Shown in pieces: positions 53,139-61,046 of a stretch of 64,000 nt of DNA (positions are counted from its first letter, which is position 1; the number at the start of each line of letters is the position of its first letter). The stretch lies in NCBI GenBank assembly GCA_023405815.1, contig JAEXXM010000079.1, positions 62,001-126,000 of the forward strand, given 5' to 3'. Made by a program: the position numbers and the translations under genes. This DNA is from Pseudomonadota bacterium (GTDB taxonomy: Bacteria; Pseudomonadota; Alphaproteobacteria; Rhizobiales; Hyphomicrobiaceae). The notes beneath the pieces were generated by a model. The model made no database searches and had not been told where the DNA came from. It saw only the letters and a program-made list of their open reading frames with translations.

Positions 53139-53690
53139 TCACTCGGCTGCGGGCTGCATGACCTTCTTGACCTCGGCGGGGCTCACGTCCTCGCCAAGGA
53201 GCTTGCCGACCACGGCGCTGGCGGTCTCGGCGGCGATCTCATCGACGCTGGCGAGAGCCTTCGACTTGGTGGCGGAGATGCGGGCTTCCGCGTCAGCAAG
53301 CTTCGCATTCAGCTCGCTTTCGATGCGCGAGCGCTCGCCCTCGGTATCGGAGGCGAGGCGGTCACGCACCTCCTTGGCCATCGAGGACGCCTTCTGGCGG
53401 GCGTCGCTCAGGGCTTTCTCGTAGGCGGCGAGCGCGGCGTCCGTCTCGGACTTGAAGCGCCCGGCAGCATCGAGATCGCGCTGGACGCGATCACGACGCT
53501 CCTCGAGCACCTCGCCGATGCGAGGCAGCGTCACGCGCGAAAGCACGAGGTAAAGCAGGACGAAGGTGACCGCGAGCCAGGCGAGCTGCGGAGCGAAGTC
53601 GGCCGGATTGAGCTGCGGCAGACCCCCCGCCTTTTCCTCGTGCGCAGCCGCGGCAGCCGCCACGACCAACGCTGAGATAGCTGCGATCAT
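53139..53690 (-). CDS. atpG: ATP synthase F0 subunit b'
   Basis: 183 residues from ATG 53690 with GAGGA upstream. It opens with a hydrophobic Ala-rich stretch (AAISALVVAAAAAAHEEKAG) longer than in b, then the membrane helix (QLAWLAVTFVLLYLVLSRVT), LPRIGEVLEERRDRVQRDLD and coiled coil. Forms a heterodimer with subunit b. Named atpG or atpF2 (B') in this group; not the F1 gamma subunit. Confidence 0.94.
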   Translation of the reverse strand: MIAAISALVVAAAAAAHEEKAGGLPQLNPADFAPQLAWLAVTFVLLYLVLSRVTLPRIGEVLEERRDRVQRDLDAAGRFKSETDAALAAYEKALSDARQKASSMAKEVRDRLASDTEGERSRIESELNAKLADAEARISATKSKALASVDEIAAETASAVVGKLLGEDVSPAEVKKVMQPAAE

Positions 53691-53725
53691 TTTGTCCTCC
53701 TCGCTGGGATCGCGCGTCGACCGGA

Positions 53726-53950
53726 TCAGGCGAACAGGATCATCAGGGCGATGAGCAGGCCGAACAGACCGGTCGCTTCGCAAAGCGCGAAGCCGATCAA
53801 CAGGTTGGTGAACTGACCCGGGGCAGCCGACGGATTGCGCAGAGCGCCCGACAGGTAGTTGCCGAAGATGTTGCCGATACCGACACCGGCGCCGATGAGC
53901 GCGAAGCAGGCGAGGCCGGCGCCGATGAACTTTGCTGCCTGAGGATCCAT
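53726..53950 (-). CDS. atpE: ATP synthase F0 subunit c
   Basis: 74 residues from ATG 53950, preferred over 53965 because GGAG lies nine bases upstream of it. Two-helix hairpin: AKFIGAGLACFALIGAGVGI, polar loop ALRNPSAAPGQ, and GFALCEATGLFGLLIALMIL with the proton-carrying Glu. Forms the rotating c-ring. Proton (not sodium) type by its ligand pattern. Confidence 0.97.
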   Translation of the reverse strand: MDPQAAKFIGAGLACFALIGAGVGIGNIFGNYLSGALRNPSAAPGQFTNLLIGFALCEATGLFGLLIALMILFA

Positions 53951-54049
53951 AGTGGTCGTCTCCATTCGGGTTTTGGTTTTGAACTTTCAGGGTTCGTTAC
54001 GATGAAATCCGGACCAGGGAAGATCCTCAGAGCCCGACCTTCATAGCGC

Positions 54050-54808
54050 TCAGTGGTGGTGCATGTTCACCGCGTCGTTGAGGTAGATGCAGGTCAGCAC
54101 CGTGAAGATGAATGCCTGCAGGAAGGCGACAACCAGCTCGAGGCCGGTGAAGCCGACGAGGAACACGAGCGGAGCCCAGCCGCCGAGAAGACCGAGGCCG
54201 ATCACGAAGCCGGCGAAGACCTTCAGCATGGCGTGGCCGGCCATCATGTTGGCGAACAGACGCACCGAGTGGCTGATGGGGCGGATGAGGTACGAGATCA
54301 GCTCGATCACGACGATGATCGGCAGCAGCCACCAGGGCACGCCGTCGGGCACGAACAGCTTCAGGAAGCCGATGCCGTGGTTCATAAAGCCGATCCCCGT
54401 GATGATCAGCCAGACCATGGCGGCGAGGGCGAAGGTGACGATGATGTGGCTCGTGACGGTGAACGAGTAGGGCACTAGCCCTAAGAGGTTCAGCACGAGG
54501 ATGAACATGAAGATGGTGAAGATCCAGGGGAAGTACTTCATGCCCCCTTCGCCAACGATGTCGCGCACCATGTTGGCGATGAACTCGTAGCTCAGCTCGG
54601 CCGTGGACTGCAGGCGGCCCGGGACGAGGGCGCGGCGGTTCATGGCGATGAGGTAGAACAGCGGGATGATCGCGAGGGCGATCACCATGAAGAGCGAAGA
54701 GTTGGTGAACGAGACGTCGTACCCGAACAGCTCGATCGGGATGAGCCGCTTGATCTCGAACTGTTGCATGGGGCCGTGTGCCGCCTCATGCGCGCCTTCT
54801 GCAGCCAA
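54050..54808 (-). CDS. atpB: ATP synthase F0 subunit a
   Basis: 252 residues, five to six membrane helices. The essential Arg is in SHSVRLFANMMAGHAMLKVF; AFLQAFIFTVLTCIYLNDAV closes it. The start MAAEGAHEAAHGPMQQFEIK leads to a first conserved segment. Provides the proton half-channels facing the c-ring. Follows atpI, as usual. Confidence 0.97.
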   Translation of the reverse strand: MAAEGAHEAAHGPMQQFEIKRLIPIELFGYDVSFTNSSLFMVIALAIIPLFYLIAMNRRALVPGRLQSTAELSYEFIANMVRDIVGEGGMKYFPWIFTIFMFILVLNLLGLVPYSFTVTSHIIVTFALAAMVWLIITGIGFMNHGIGFLKLFVPDGVPWWLLPIIVVIELISYLIRPISHSVRLFANMMAGHAMLKVFAGFVIGLGLLGGWAPLVFLVGFTGLELVVAFLQAFIFTVLTCIYLNDAVNMHHH

Positions 54809-54819
54809 GGTCCGCTCCC

Positions 54820-55233
54820 CTACCTGTCGTCGTCCTCGTCGTCCTCAACTACGGACGGCGATGCAAGCTGCGATGCTTGCTGTTTGCGTTGCTCTTCCTG
54901 AGCCGTCCGGATCACGTTCGTCACGCCGGCGGCAAAGCCGAGGATGACGAACAGAACCAGGAGCCAGGGCCCCGTTCCGAGCTGGCGGTCAAGCGCCCAC
55001 CCGATGAACCCACCGACGCCGACGCCGACCAGGAGCTCTGCGGCGAGGCGGAAGGCCTTCCCAAAGGCCGCACCGTCCACCGAGCCGCTGCCCGAGCGGC
55101 TCGCCGGCTCGCGCCGCGTTTTCACCGCGTCGAGCCGCTTGCCGATCGCCTCTGATCGCTGTCGGAAGGCCTCGCGCTCCTCGGGGCTAATCTCGCCACG
55201 TCCCGGGGTCTCGTTCTTCCCTGCGGACGACAT
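54820..55233 (-). CDS. atpI: ATP synthase accessory protein AtpI
   Basis: 137 residues. A charged N-terminal half (SPEEREAFRQRSEAIGKRLD) leads to two helices (AAELLVGVGVGGFIGWALDR and TGPWLLVLFVILGFAAGVTN), the AtpI/AtpZ pattern, and a strongly acidic tail (VVEDDEDDDR). It aids c-ring assembly in other bacteria. First gene of the F0 operon. Confidence 0.93.
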   Translation of the reverse strand: MSSAGKNETPGRGEISPEEREAFRQRSEAIGKRLDAVKTRREPASRSGSGSVDGAAFGKAFRLAAELLVGVGVGGFIGWALDRQLGTGPWLLVLFVILGFAAGVTNVIRTAQEEQRKQQASQLASPSVVEDDEDDDR

Positions 55234-55299
55234 GGTTTCAACCGGCCCAGTTGCGCTTTTCGAGGCTTACCAAAACGGCAGGTTCTATCAACGGCGCGC

Positions 55300-55328
55300 A
55301 CCATAGTGACGCCCCCAGGGGGTGTCAA
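55300..55328 (-). promoter_or_regulatory. Promoter of the F0 ATP synthase operon
   Basis: On the minus strand TTGACA (55328-55323), 17-base spacer, TATGGT (55305-55300): a near-consensus sigma-70 promoter, ~60 bases before atpI. The spacer contains a GC palindrome, CACCCCCTGGGGGCGTC, that could be a site for a regulator or affect promoter strength. Confidence 0.72.
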
Positions 55329-55389
55329 GAAAGCGCCGGAAACACTGAGGGTATGGCGAAACCGCGCAGCTTTTTGCGGAGCCGAGCCG

Positions 55390-56031
55390 CTACCGTGCTG
55401 GCCGTTTGCGCAGCAGGAATACGGCCTTCTCGCCAAGAAGGTTCTGCAGCGACAGCGAGCGGCGGATCGGCAGCCGCTGGCCGGAGCTGTTGAAGGCGAC
55501 GGCCTCCTCGACCTCGGCGTCCACGAGGGCGGCGAGATCGACGAAGTCCTTAATGGTGCAGAGGTGGGCGTCCGGGCTCGCATACCAGGGCTCGGGGAGG
55601 TTCGGGGTCTGGGGCATACGGCCTTTGAACAGCAGTTCGGCGCGGATGCGCCAGTGGCCGAAATTGGGGAACGAGACGATGGCCCGGCGGCCGATGCGGA
55701 GCAGGTTCTCCAGAACGGTCCGCGGATAGCGCGTTGCCTGGATGGTGAGGCTGAGGACGGCATAGTCGAAGGCCTGGGCGGGGTAGTCGGCCAGGTCACG
55801 GTCGGCATCGCCCTGGATCACCGAAAGGCCGCGCATCACGCAGGCGTTAACTCGCTCGCGGGAGAGCTCTACCCCGCGCCCGTCCGTCGACTTGGTCTCG
55901 GCGAGGAGCTGCAGGAGCGCGCCGTCGCCGCAGCCGACGTCGAGCACACGCGAGCCCGGCTCCACCATCTCGGCAATGAGCAGATGATCGACGCGTTGCG
56001 GTCCGGAGAGAGGGGCGTTGGGTTTCAGCAT
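55390..56031 (-). CDS. metW: MetW, methionine biosynthesis protein
   Basis: 213 residues with a class I methyltransferase fold: SRVLDVGCGDGALLQLLAET for SAM binding, SVIQGDADRDLADYPAQAFD, and AIVSFPNFGHWRIRAELLFK. MetW partners MetX in many proteobacteria and is needed for full homoserine acyltransferase activity. It starts five bases after metX, in the same operon under the SAM-II riboswitch. Confidence 0.95.
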   Translation of the reverse strand: MLKPNAPLSGPQRVDHLLIAEMVEPGSRVLDVGCGDGALLQLLAETKSTDGRGVELSRERVNACVMRGLSVIQGDADRDLADYPAQAFDYAVLSLTIQATRYPRTVLENLLRIGRRAIVSFPNFGHWRIRAELLFKGRMPQTPNLPEPWYASPDAHLCTIKDFVDLAALVDAEVEEAVAFNSSGQRLPIRRSLSLQNLLGEKAVFLLRKRPAR

Positions 56032-56036
56032 ATGTC

Positions 56037-57236
56037 CTAGACCTTGAGCCCGCGCTTGACGCCAGCAGCGCTGAGGAAGCCGCGCACGGTAGCGAAGAAC
56101 TCAGGCTCCTCCAGCAGGAATGCATCGTGGCCGTTGTTGCTCTCGATTTCGACGAACGAGACGTTGGCGGCGACGGCATTCAGCGCATGCACGATCTCGC
56201 GGCTCTCGCGGGTCGGGTAGAGCCAATCGGAGGTGAACGAAACGACGCAGAAGCGAGTCTTGGTGCCGTGGAAGGCGTTTGCCAGCACGTCGCCGCGCTC
56301 GCCCGCCAGATCGAAGTAGTCCATGGCCCGGGTGATGTAGAGGTAGCTGTTGGCGTCGAAGCGGTCGACGAACGTCGAGCCCTGGTGGCGCAGATAGCTT
56401 TCCACCTGAAAGTCGGCGCTGAAGGAGAACGTGACCTTCGAGCGCTCCTGCAGGTTGCGCCCGAACTTGCGGTGCAACGCGTCCTCGGAAAGGTAGGTGA
56501 TGTGCGCGGCCATGCGCGCGACGGCGAGGCCGTTGCGGGGCACCTTGCCGTGAGCGTGATAGTCGCCACCGCACCAGTTGGGGTCGGCCATCACGGCCTG
56601 GCGCCCGACTTCGTGAAAGGCGATGTTCTGCGAGGAATGCCAGGCGGCGGTGGCGATCGGCACGGCCGAGAACACGCGTTCCGCATGGCTCGCCGCCCAT
56701 TCCAGCACCTGCATGCCGCCCATGGAGCCGCCGAGGACGCAGAAGAGCTGGTCGATGCCGAGGTGGTCGATCAGGCGCTCCTGCGCATTGACCATGTCGC
56801 CAATGGTGATGACGGGGAAGTTGAGGCCGTAAGGCTTGCCGGTCTTAGGGTCGATGGATGCTGGACCGGTCGAGCCCATGCAGCCGCCGAGAATGTTCGC
56901 GCAGATTACGAAGAAGCGGTTGGTGTCGACGGGCTTTCCCGGGCCGATGAGGGTCGTCCACCAGCCCGGCTTCTTGGTCACCGGGTGTGGGGAGGCGGCG
57001 TACTGGTCGCCCGTCAGCGCGTGGCAGACGAGGATGGCGTTCGACTTTGCAGCGTTGAGCTCGCCGTAGGTCTCATAGGCGATGGTGATGGGCGCCAGGA
57101 GCTGGTCGCAGGCGAGCTTTAGCGGCTCGCTCTCGGGGAGGCGCAGCACCTTGCTCGACGGATTGTTGGCCTCGGCAAGGCGCAAGTCGCGCCCTGCGTC
57201 GGTGTCGACGTCCGTCATCGTCGGATGCACTGGCAT
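56037..57236 (-). CDS. metX: Homoserine O-acetyltransferase (or succinyltransferase) MetX
   Basis: 399 residues from ATG 57236 (GGGGAG 12 bases upstream; ATG 57218 is possible). Alpha/beta hydrolase-fold acyltransferase that commits homoserine to methionine. Nucleophile Ser in CVLGGSMGGMQVLEWAASHA, Asp in FTSDWLYPTRESREIVHALN, His in SNNGHDAFLLEEPEF. LVCHALTGDQYAAS and GWWTTLIGPGKPVDTNRFFV are conserved. Acyl donor (acetyl or succinyl-CoA) cannot be fixed from these motifs alone. Lies behind a SAM-II riboswitch and terminator. Confidence 0.95.
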   Translation of the reverse strand: MPVHPTMTDVDTDAGRDLRLAEANNPSSKVLRLPESEPLKLACDQLLAPITIAYETYGELNAAKSNAILVCHALTGDQYAASPHPVTKKPGWWTTLIGPGKPVDTNRFFVICANILGGCMGSTGPASIDPKTGKPYGLNFPVITIGDMVNAQERLIDHLGIDQLFCVLGGSMGGMQVLEWAASHAERVFSAVPIATAAWHSSQNIAFHEVGRQAVMADPNWCGGDYHAHGKVPRNGLAVARMAAHITYLSEDALHRKFGRNLQERSKVTFSFSADFQVESYLRHQGSTFVDRFDANSYLYITRAMDYFDLAGERGDVLANAFHGTKTRFCVVSFTSDWLYPTRESREIVHALNAVAANVSFVEIESNNGHDAFLLEEPEFFATVRGFLSAAGVKRGLKV

Positions 57237-57283
57237 CGCTGATGCGCGCTCCCCTGCCCGCGCTCGAAGCGAGGGCGACAAAC

Positions 57284-57337
57284 AAAAAACCCGGCCGGAA
57301 TAGCGGGCCCTTGAGGCCGCTCATCCGATAACCGGGT
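57284..57337 (-). terminator. Terminator between the SAM-II riboswitch and metX
   Basis: On the minus strand a long multi-part hairpin: ACCCGG/CCGGGT outer stem, inner CGGA/TCCG and AGCGG/CCGCT stems, then T6 and TTTG. It starts only ~10 bases after the riboswitch core, so transcription attenuation (SAM bound means stop) is a likely mode of control here. Confidence 0.82.
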
Positions 57338-57345
57338 GCGCGCGG

Positions 57346-57400
57346 CCTTTTTTAGCGACTTATTTAACGTGGTTGCAAGCCGGCCGGCCAAATCACCACG
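57346..57400 (-). ncRNA. SAM-II riboswitch (metA motif)
   Basis: Minus-strand sequence begins CGTGGTGATTTGGCC, pairs its CGTGGT with ACCACG to form P1, keeps CTTGCAACCACG, and ends ACGTTAAATAAGTCGCTAAA, the conserved pseudoknot strand of SAM-II. SAM-II controls methionine genes in Alphaproteobacteria. It stands ~110 bases before metX and begins at the predicted transcription start. Confidence 0.93.
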
Positions 57401-57410
57401 ACGTGTCCGC

Positions 57411-57440
57411 CCAATATCGGGATGGTCGCGGAGACGTCAA
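57411..57440 (-). promoter_or_regulatory. Promoter of the metX-metW operon
   Basis: Minus strand: TTGACG (57440-57435), 18-base spacer, TATTGG (57416-57411). Predicted start ~57404 coincides with the 5' end of the SAM-II riboswitch, which supports the call. Confidence 0.65.
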
Positions 57441-57614
57441 GTGGCAGGGCGGGCACTTCGGCGCACTTGCGGTCGATCGAGCCGCCGGGCGAAGCCAAAG
57501 CGGGCAAGCGATCGCCCTGGAGACGGCATGGCGCTAGGCTTTGCGTTCCCCTGCCCTCCTCTGTATCACTTGCCGCGCCTGCACTTTCAGGCTTCACGCA
57601 TCCGGACAAGCCTC

Positions 57615-58721
57615 ATGACCATTGCCGTTCCCCAGCCCAAGCCGGGCATCCTCGACATCGATCCCTATGTCCCCGGCGAGAGCAAGCTGCCGGCCGGCCT
57701 CAAGCCGATCAAGCTGTCGTCGAACGAGACGCCGCTCGGCCCGAGCCCGAAGGCAATCGCCGCATTTCGCGAGGTGGCCGGCGAGCTCGAGCGCTATCCG
57801 GATGGCGCCGCCACGCATCTCAGGGCGGCGATTGCGGGCCGTTACGGGCTGAACCCGCAGCGCATCATCTGCGGCGCCGGCTCGGACGAGCTGCTGACCA
57901 TGCTGGCCCACGCCTACCTCGGGCCTGGGGACGAGGCGATCTTCACCGAGCACGGTTTCCTGCTCTATCGCATCATCGTGCTGGCGAACGGGGCAACGCC
58001 GGTCGTTGCGCCGGAACGCAACTACCAGACGGACATCGGCGAAATCCTGAAGCGCGTGACGGACCGCACGAAGGTCGTGTTCCTCGCCAACCCGAACAAC
58101 CCGACCGGCACATACATCTCGTTCGACGAGGTGCGCTCGCTCAGGGCGCAGCTCCCGTCCAACGTGCTGCTCGTGCTCGATGCAGCCTACGCGGAGTACG
58201 TGCGGCGCAACGACTACGAGGCGGGCATCGAGCTGGTCGCGACAACGCCGAATACGGTGATGACGCGCACATTCTCGAAGATCCATGGACTCGCAGGGCT
58301 GCGCCTCGGCTGGGCATACTGCCCGGAGGAGATCGCGGACGTGCTCAACCGCATCCGCGGGCCGTTCAACGTCTCGGTGCCGGCGATGGCGGCAGGCGCC
58401 GCATCGATCGCCGACAAGGCGCACGAGGAAGCCTCGGCCGTGCACAATGAGCGCTGGCTGCCGTGGCTCAGCGCCGAGTTGGAAAAGCTGGGCCTCAAGG
58501 TGACGCCGAGCGTCGCCAACTTCATCCTGGTGCACTTCGCCAAGGATGGCGGCAAGACGGCGGATGCGGCCGACAAGTTCCTAAAGCAGCGCGCCATCAT
58601 CGTGCGCAAGGTCGGAGCCTATGGGCTGCCGGACTGCCTGCGCGTAACCATCGGCACCGAGGCCGACAATCGCGCTGTCGCGGCGGCGCTCGCCGACTTC
58701 GTCGGAGGGCGCGCGGCATGA
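57615..58721 (+). CDS. hisC: Histidinol-phosphate / aromatic aminotransferase (HisC family)
   Basis: 368 residues from ATG 57615; the open frame upstream is shadow. PLP fold type I: KLSSNETPLGPSPKAIAAFR, CGAGSDELLTMLAHAYLGPG, FLANPNNPTGTYI, LDAAYAEYV, and the PLP lysine in MTRTFSKIHGLAGLRLGWAY. Directly coupled (ATGA) to tyrC, so in this context it may transaminate prephenate or 4-hydroxyphenylpyruvate for Tyr/Phe rather than, or as well as, act in histidine synthesis. Confidence 0.93.
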   Translation: MTIAVPQPKPGILDIDPYVPGESKLPAGLKPIKLSSNETPLGPSPKAIAAFREVAGELERYPDGAATHLRAAIAGRYGLNPQRIICGAGSDELLTMLAHAYLGPGDEAIFTEHGFLLYRIIVLANGATPVVAPERNYQTDIGEILKRVTDRTKVVFLANPNNPTGTYISFDEVRSLRAQLPSNVLLVLDAAYAEYVRRNDYEAGIELVATTPNTVMTRTFSKIHGLAGLRLGWAYCPEEIADVLNRIRGPFNVSVPAMAAGAASIADKAHEEASAVHNERWLPWLSAELEKLGLKVTPSVANFILVHFAKDGGKTADAADKFLKQRAIIVRKVGAYGLPDCLRVTIGTEADNRAVAAALADFVGGRAA

Positions 58722-59677
58722 CGAAGCCCATGTTCGAGCGCGTGGCGCTGGTCGGTATCGGTCTGATCGGCTCCTCGATCAGCCATGCCATGCGGCGCAA
58801 GGGACTGGCGAGGGAGATCGTCGGCAGTGCGCGCAGCACAAAGACGATCGATACGGCGCTGAAGCTCAGCCTGATCGGCAAGGGCTATGACAGCGCCGCA
58901 GAGGCGGTCGCCGGGGCGGATCTCGTCATTCTCAGCGTACCGGTGGGCGTGTGCGGCCCCCTTGCCGCGGAAATCGCGCCGCACCTCAAACCGGGCGCCA
59001 TCCTTACCGATGTCGGCTCCGTGAAGGCGCAGGTGGTGCGCGACATGGCCCCGCACGTGCCGAAGGGCGTGCACTTCGTGCCAGGGCACCCCATCGCCGG
59101 CACCGAGCAGTCGGGGCCCGAGGCGGGCTTTGCCGAGCTGTTCGATGGTCGCTGGACGATCCTCACGCCGGAAGAGCACACCGACGCCAAAGCGGTCCAG
59201 AAGCTGAAGGCGTTCTGGGAAGCGCTGGGCGCCAAAGTCGAGGTGATGGACCCGCAGCACCATGACATGGTGCTCGCAATAACGAGCCACCTGCCGCATC
59301 TCATCGCGTTCAACATTGTCAACACGGCAGAGCATCTCGAGCGCGTGACCGACAAGGAGGTCATCAAGTTCTCCGCCGGCGGCTTCCGCGATTTCACGCG
59401 CATCGCCGCTTCCGACCCGACGATGTGGCGCGATATCTTCCTCGGCAACAAGGAAGGCGTGATGGAGATGCTGCGCCGGTTCTCGAGGGACCTCGAAGAG
59501 CTCAAGGCCGCGATCGAAGCCGGCGACGGCGATACGCTCTATCGCCGCTTCACCGATGCGCGCACCATACGCCGCGGCATCATCGCGGCCGGCCAGGATA
59601 CGCCGGCGCCCGACTTCGGCCGTGCGCACGGGGCAGCACCGGCGCCGGAAAAGGCGGAAGGCAAGGCGCGCAAATAG
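58718..59677 (+). CDS. tyrC: Prephenate/arogenate (cyclohexadienyl) dehydrogenase
   Basis: 319 residues from ATG 58718, four bases before the hisC stop. NAD-binding ERVALVGIGLIGSSISHAMR, then LILSVPVGVCGPLAAEIAPH, TDVGSVKAQVVRDMAPHVPK, the catalytic-His region FVPGHPIAGTEQSGPEAGFA, and AITSHLPHLIAFNIVNTAEH. Oxidative decarboxylation in tyrosine synthesis. The hisC-tyrC pair is common in Alphaproteobacteria. Confidence 0.95.
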   Translation: MTKPMFERVALVGIGLIGSSISHAMRRKGLAREIVGSARSTKTIDTALKLSLIGKGYDSAAEAVAGADLVILSVPVGVCGPLAAEIAPHLKPGAILTDVGSVKAQVVRDMAPHVPKGVHFVPGHPIAGTEQSGPEAGFAELFDGRWTILTPEEHTDAKAVQKLKAFWEALGAKVEVMDPQHHDMVLAITSHLPHLIAFNIVNTAEHLERVTDKEVIKFSAGGFRDFTRIAASDPTMWRDIFLGNKEGVMEMLRRFSRDLEELKAAIEAGDGDTLYRRFTDARTIRRGIIAAGQDTPAPDFGRAHGAAPAPEKAEGKARK

Positions 59678-59679
59678 CG

Positions 59680-60366
59680 ATGTCGGCTTCCGGCGATCTC
59701 TGGGTCTTCGCTTACGGGTCGCTGATGTGGCGTCCGGGGTTCGAGGCCGAGGAGACTCACCATGCGCGTCTCATCGGCTGGCGCCGTAGCTTCTGCATCT
59801 ACTCGCGCTTTCACCGCGGCTCGCCCCGTCGGCCGGGTCTCGTGCTCGGGCTCGATCGCGGGGGCGCATGCGAGGGGCTCGCGTTCCGCGTGTCGGCTCA
59901 GAAGGCGCACGAGACGCTTCGCTATCTGCGCGAGCGCGAGCAAGTCGGCAGCGTCTATCGCGAGGCATTGGTGCCGGTGACGCTGCTTTCGGGATCGCGG
60001 GAAGAGGTGATGGCGCTGGCGTTCCTCGTCGAGCGCTCGCATCCGAGCTACGCGGGGCGGCTGTCGTTGGCGGAGCAGGCGCATTTCGTGCGCGGCGGCT
60101 GCGGGAAGTCGGGCAATAATGTCGACTACCTCGCCTCGACGCTGGCGCATCTGAAGCAGCTCGGGATCAGGGAGCGCGAATTAGAGCGGCTGCAGGCGGT
60201 CGTCGGCGCCTTCGCGGCGCGCGGGCCAGGTGACAGGCATACGCGAGCCAGTGCTGCTGCAATGGTGAGAATATTCGGCAGATTTCCGGCGCCGGCGCCG
60301 CCATTGAAGCCAGAGCAAACTCACCGCTTCTGCTACCGCGCGATACTCTTGGCGAAAAAGGATTGA
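59680..60366 (+). CDS. Gamma-glutamylcyclotransferase, ChaC-like
   Basis: 228 residues from ATG 59680. The Gly loop LWVFAYGSLMWRPGFEAEET, RRSFCIYSRFHRGSPRRPGL, LGLDRGGACEGLAFRV, and LAFLVERSHPSYAGRLSLAE followed by GKSGNNVDYLASTLAHLKQL match the ChaC family, which cleaves glutathione to 5-oxoproline and Cys-Gly. Starts two bases after tyrC stops, so co-transcribed with hisC-tyrC. Confidence 0.93.
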   Translation: MSASGDLWVFAYGSLMWRPGFEAEETHHARLIGWRRSFCIYSRFHRGSPRRPGLVLGLDRGGACEGLAFRVSAQKAHETLRYLREREQVGSVYREALVPVTLLSGSREEVMALAFLVERSHPSYAGRLSLAEQAHFVRGGCGKSGNNVDYLASTLAHLKQLGIRERELERLQAVVGAFAARGPGDRHTRASAAAMVRIFGRFPAPAPPLKPEQTHRFCYRAILLAKKD

Positions 60367-60400
60367 CGCGAGGCAGCCGGTGCCGTCGCGCGCCCGAACG

Positions 60401-60832
60401 TCAGTGGGCGCGGCCGGCGAAGCGCGTGATGTCGGCCTCGATCTGGCCGGTGCGCAGATCGAACTCGATCATCTTGCCGATCTTGGCGTTGTCGGCGAGC
60501 AGATGCACGTGGACCTCGGTCGCGCCCAGCTCGGCCCCGCGGTGGCGGATCTCGGCGAGGTTGAGCGAGGGAATGCTGCTCGTCACGCGGCCGATGGAAA
60601 GGGCCTCGGGACGTCCACTGGCACTGCGGCGCACGAACACGTAGTTGGCGGCGGGCAGCGGTGGGCACTCGATGAGGTCATAGACGCTGTGGACGTAGCG
60701 CTTGCCAGAAGCGCCGGTCCAGAAGTGGAAGCGGGCGGCTTCGTCGGCCCGCGCGGAGCGCTGGGCCATCTCTTCCTGGGCGAGGGTGCGCTGCGCCCTA
60801 TACACGGCGAGCTCGATGATACGCGCGACCAT
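60401..60832 (-). CDS. Conserved hypothetical protein
   Basis: 143 residues from ATG 60832, with AAGGGA upstream; the frame is open to 60910. VARIIELAVYRAQRTLAQEE is a charged helix; a small alpha/beta region follows: HFWTGASGKRYVHSVYDLIE, CPPLPAANYVFVRRSASGRP, RGAELGATEVHVHLLADNAK. No family name recalled with confidence; it looks like a globular cytoplasmic protein. Convergent with chaC. Confidence 0.75.
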   Translation of the reverse strand: MVARIIELAVYRAQRTLAQEEMAQRSARADEAARFHFWTGASGKRYVHSVYDLIECPPLPAANYVFVRRSASGRPEALSIGRVTSSIPSLNLAEIRHRGAELGATEVHVHLLADNAKIGKMIEFDLRTGQIEADITRFAGRAH

Positions 60833-61046
60833 TACTGCAGATCCCTTCGCGGCCCTACGGCCTACGTTCCGTTCGACGCCTTTATCGTTTTTTGCCAGCC
60901 TATGCCCCATTGCTTAACGATGCCCATGGTTTCGAGCCGAATTGTGACCCCATCTCAGTGTTTTTGCGGCAAAGTGAACGCAACGTTGCGAGGTGTCGCG
61001 CCTCGATGACGGGCTCTCTCCACATCTCGTCGAGCATCGGCAAGTC

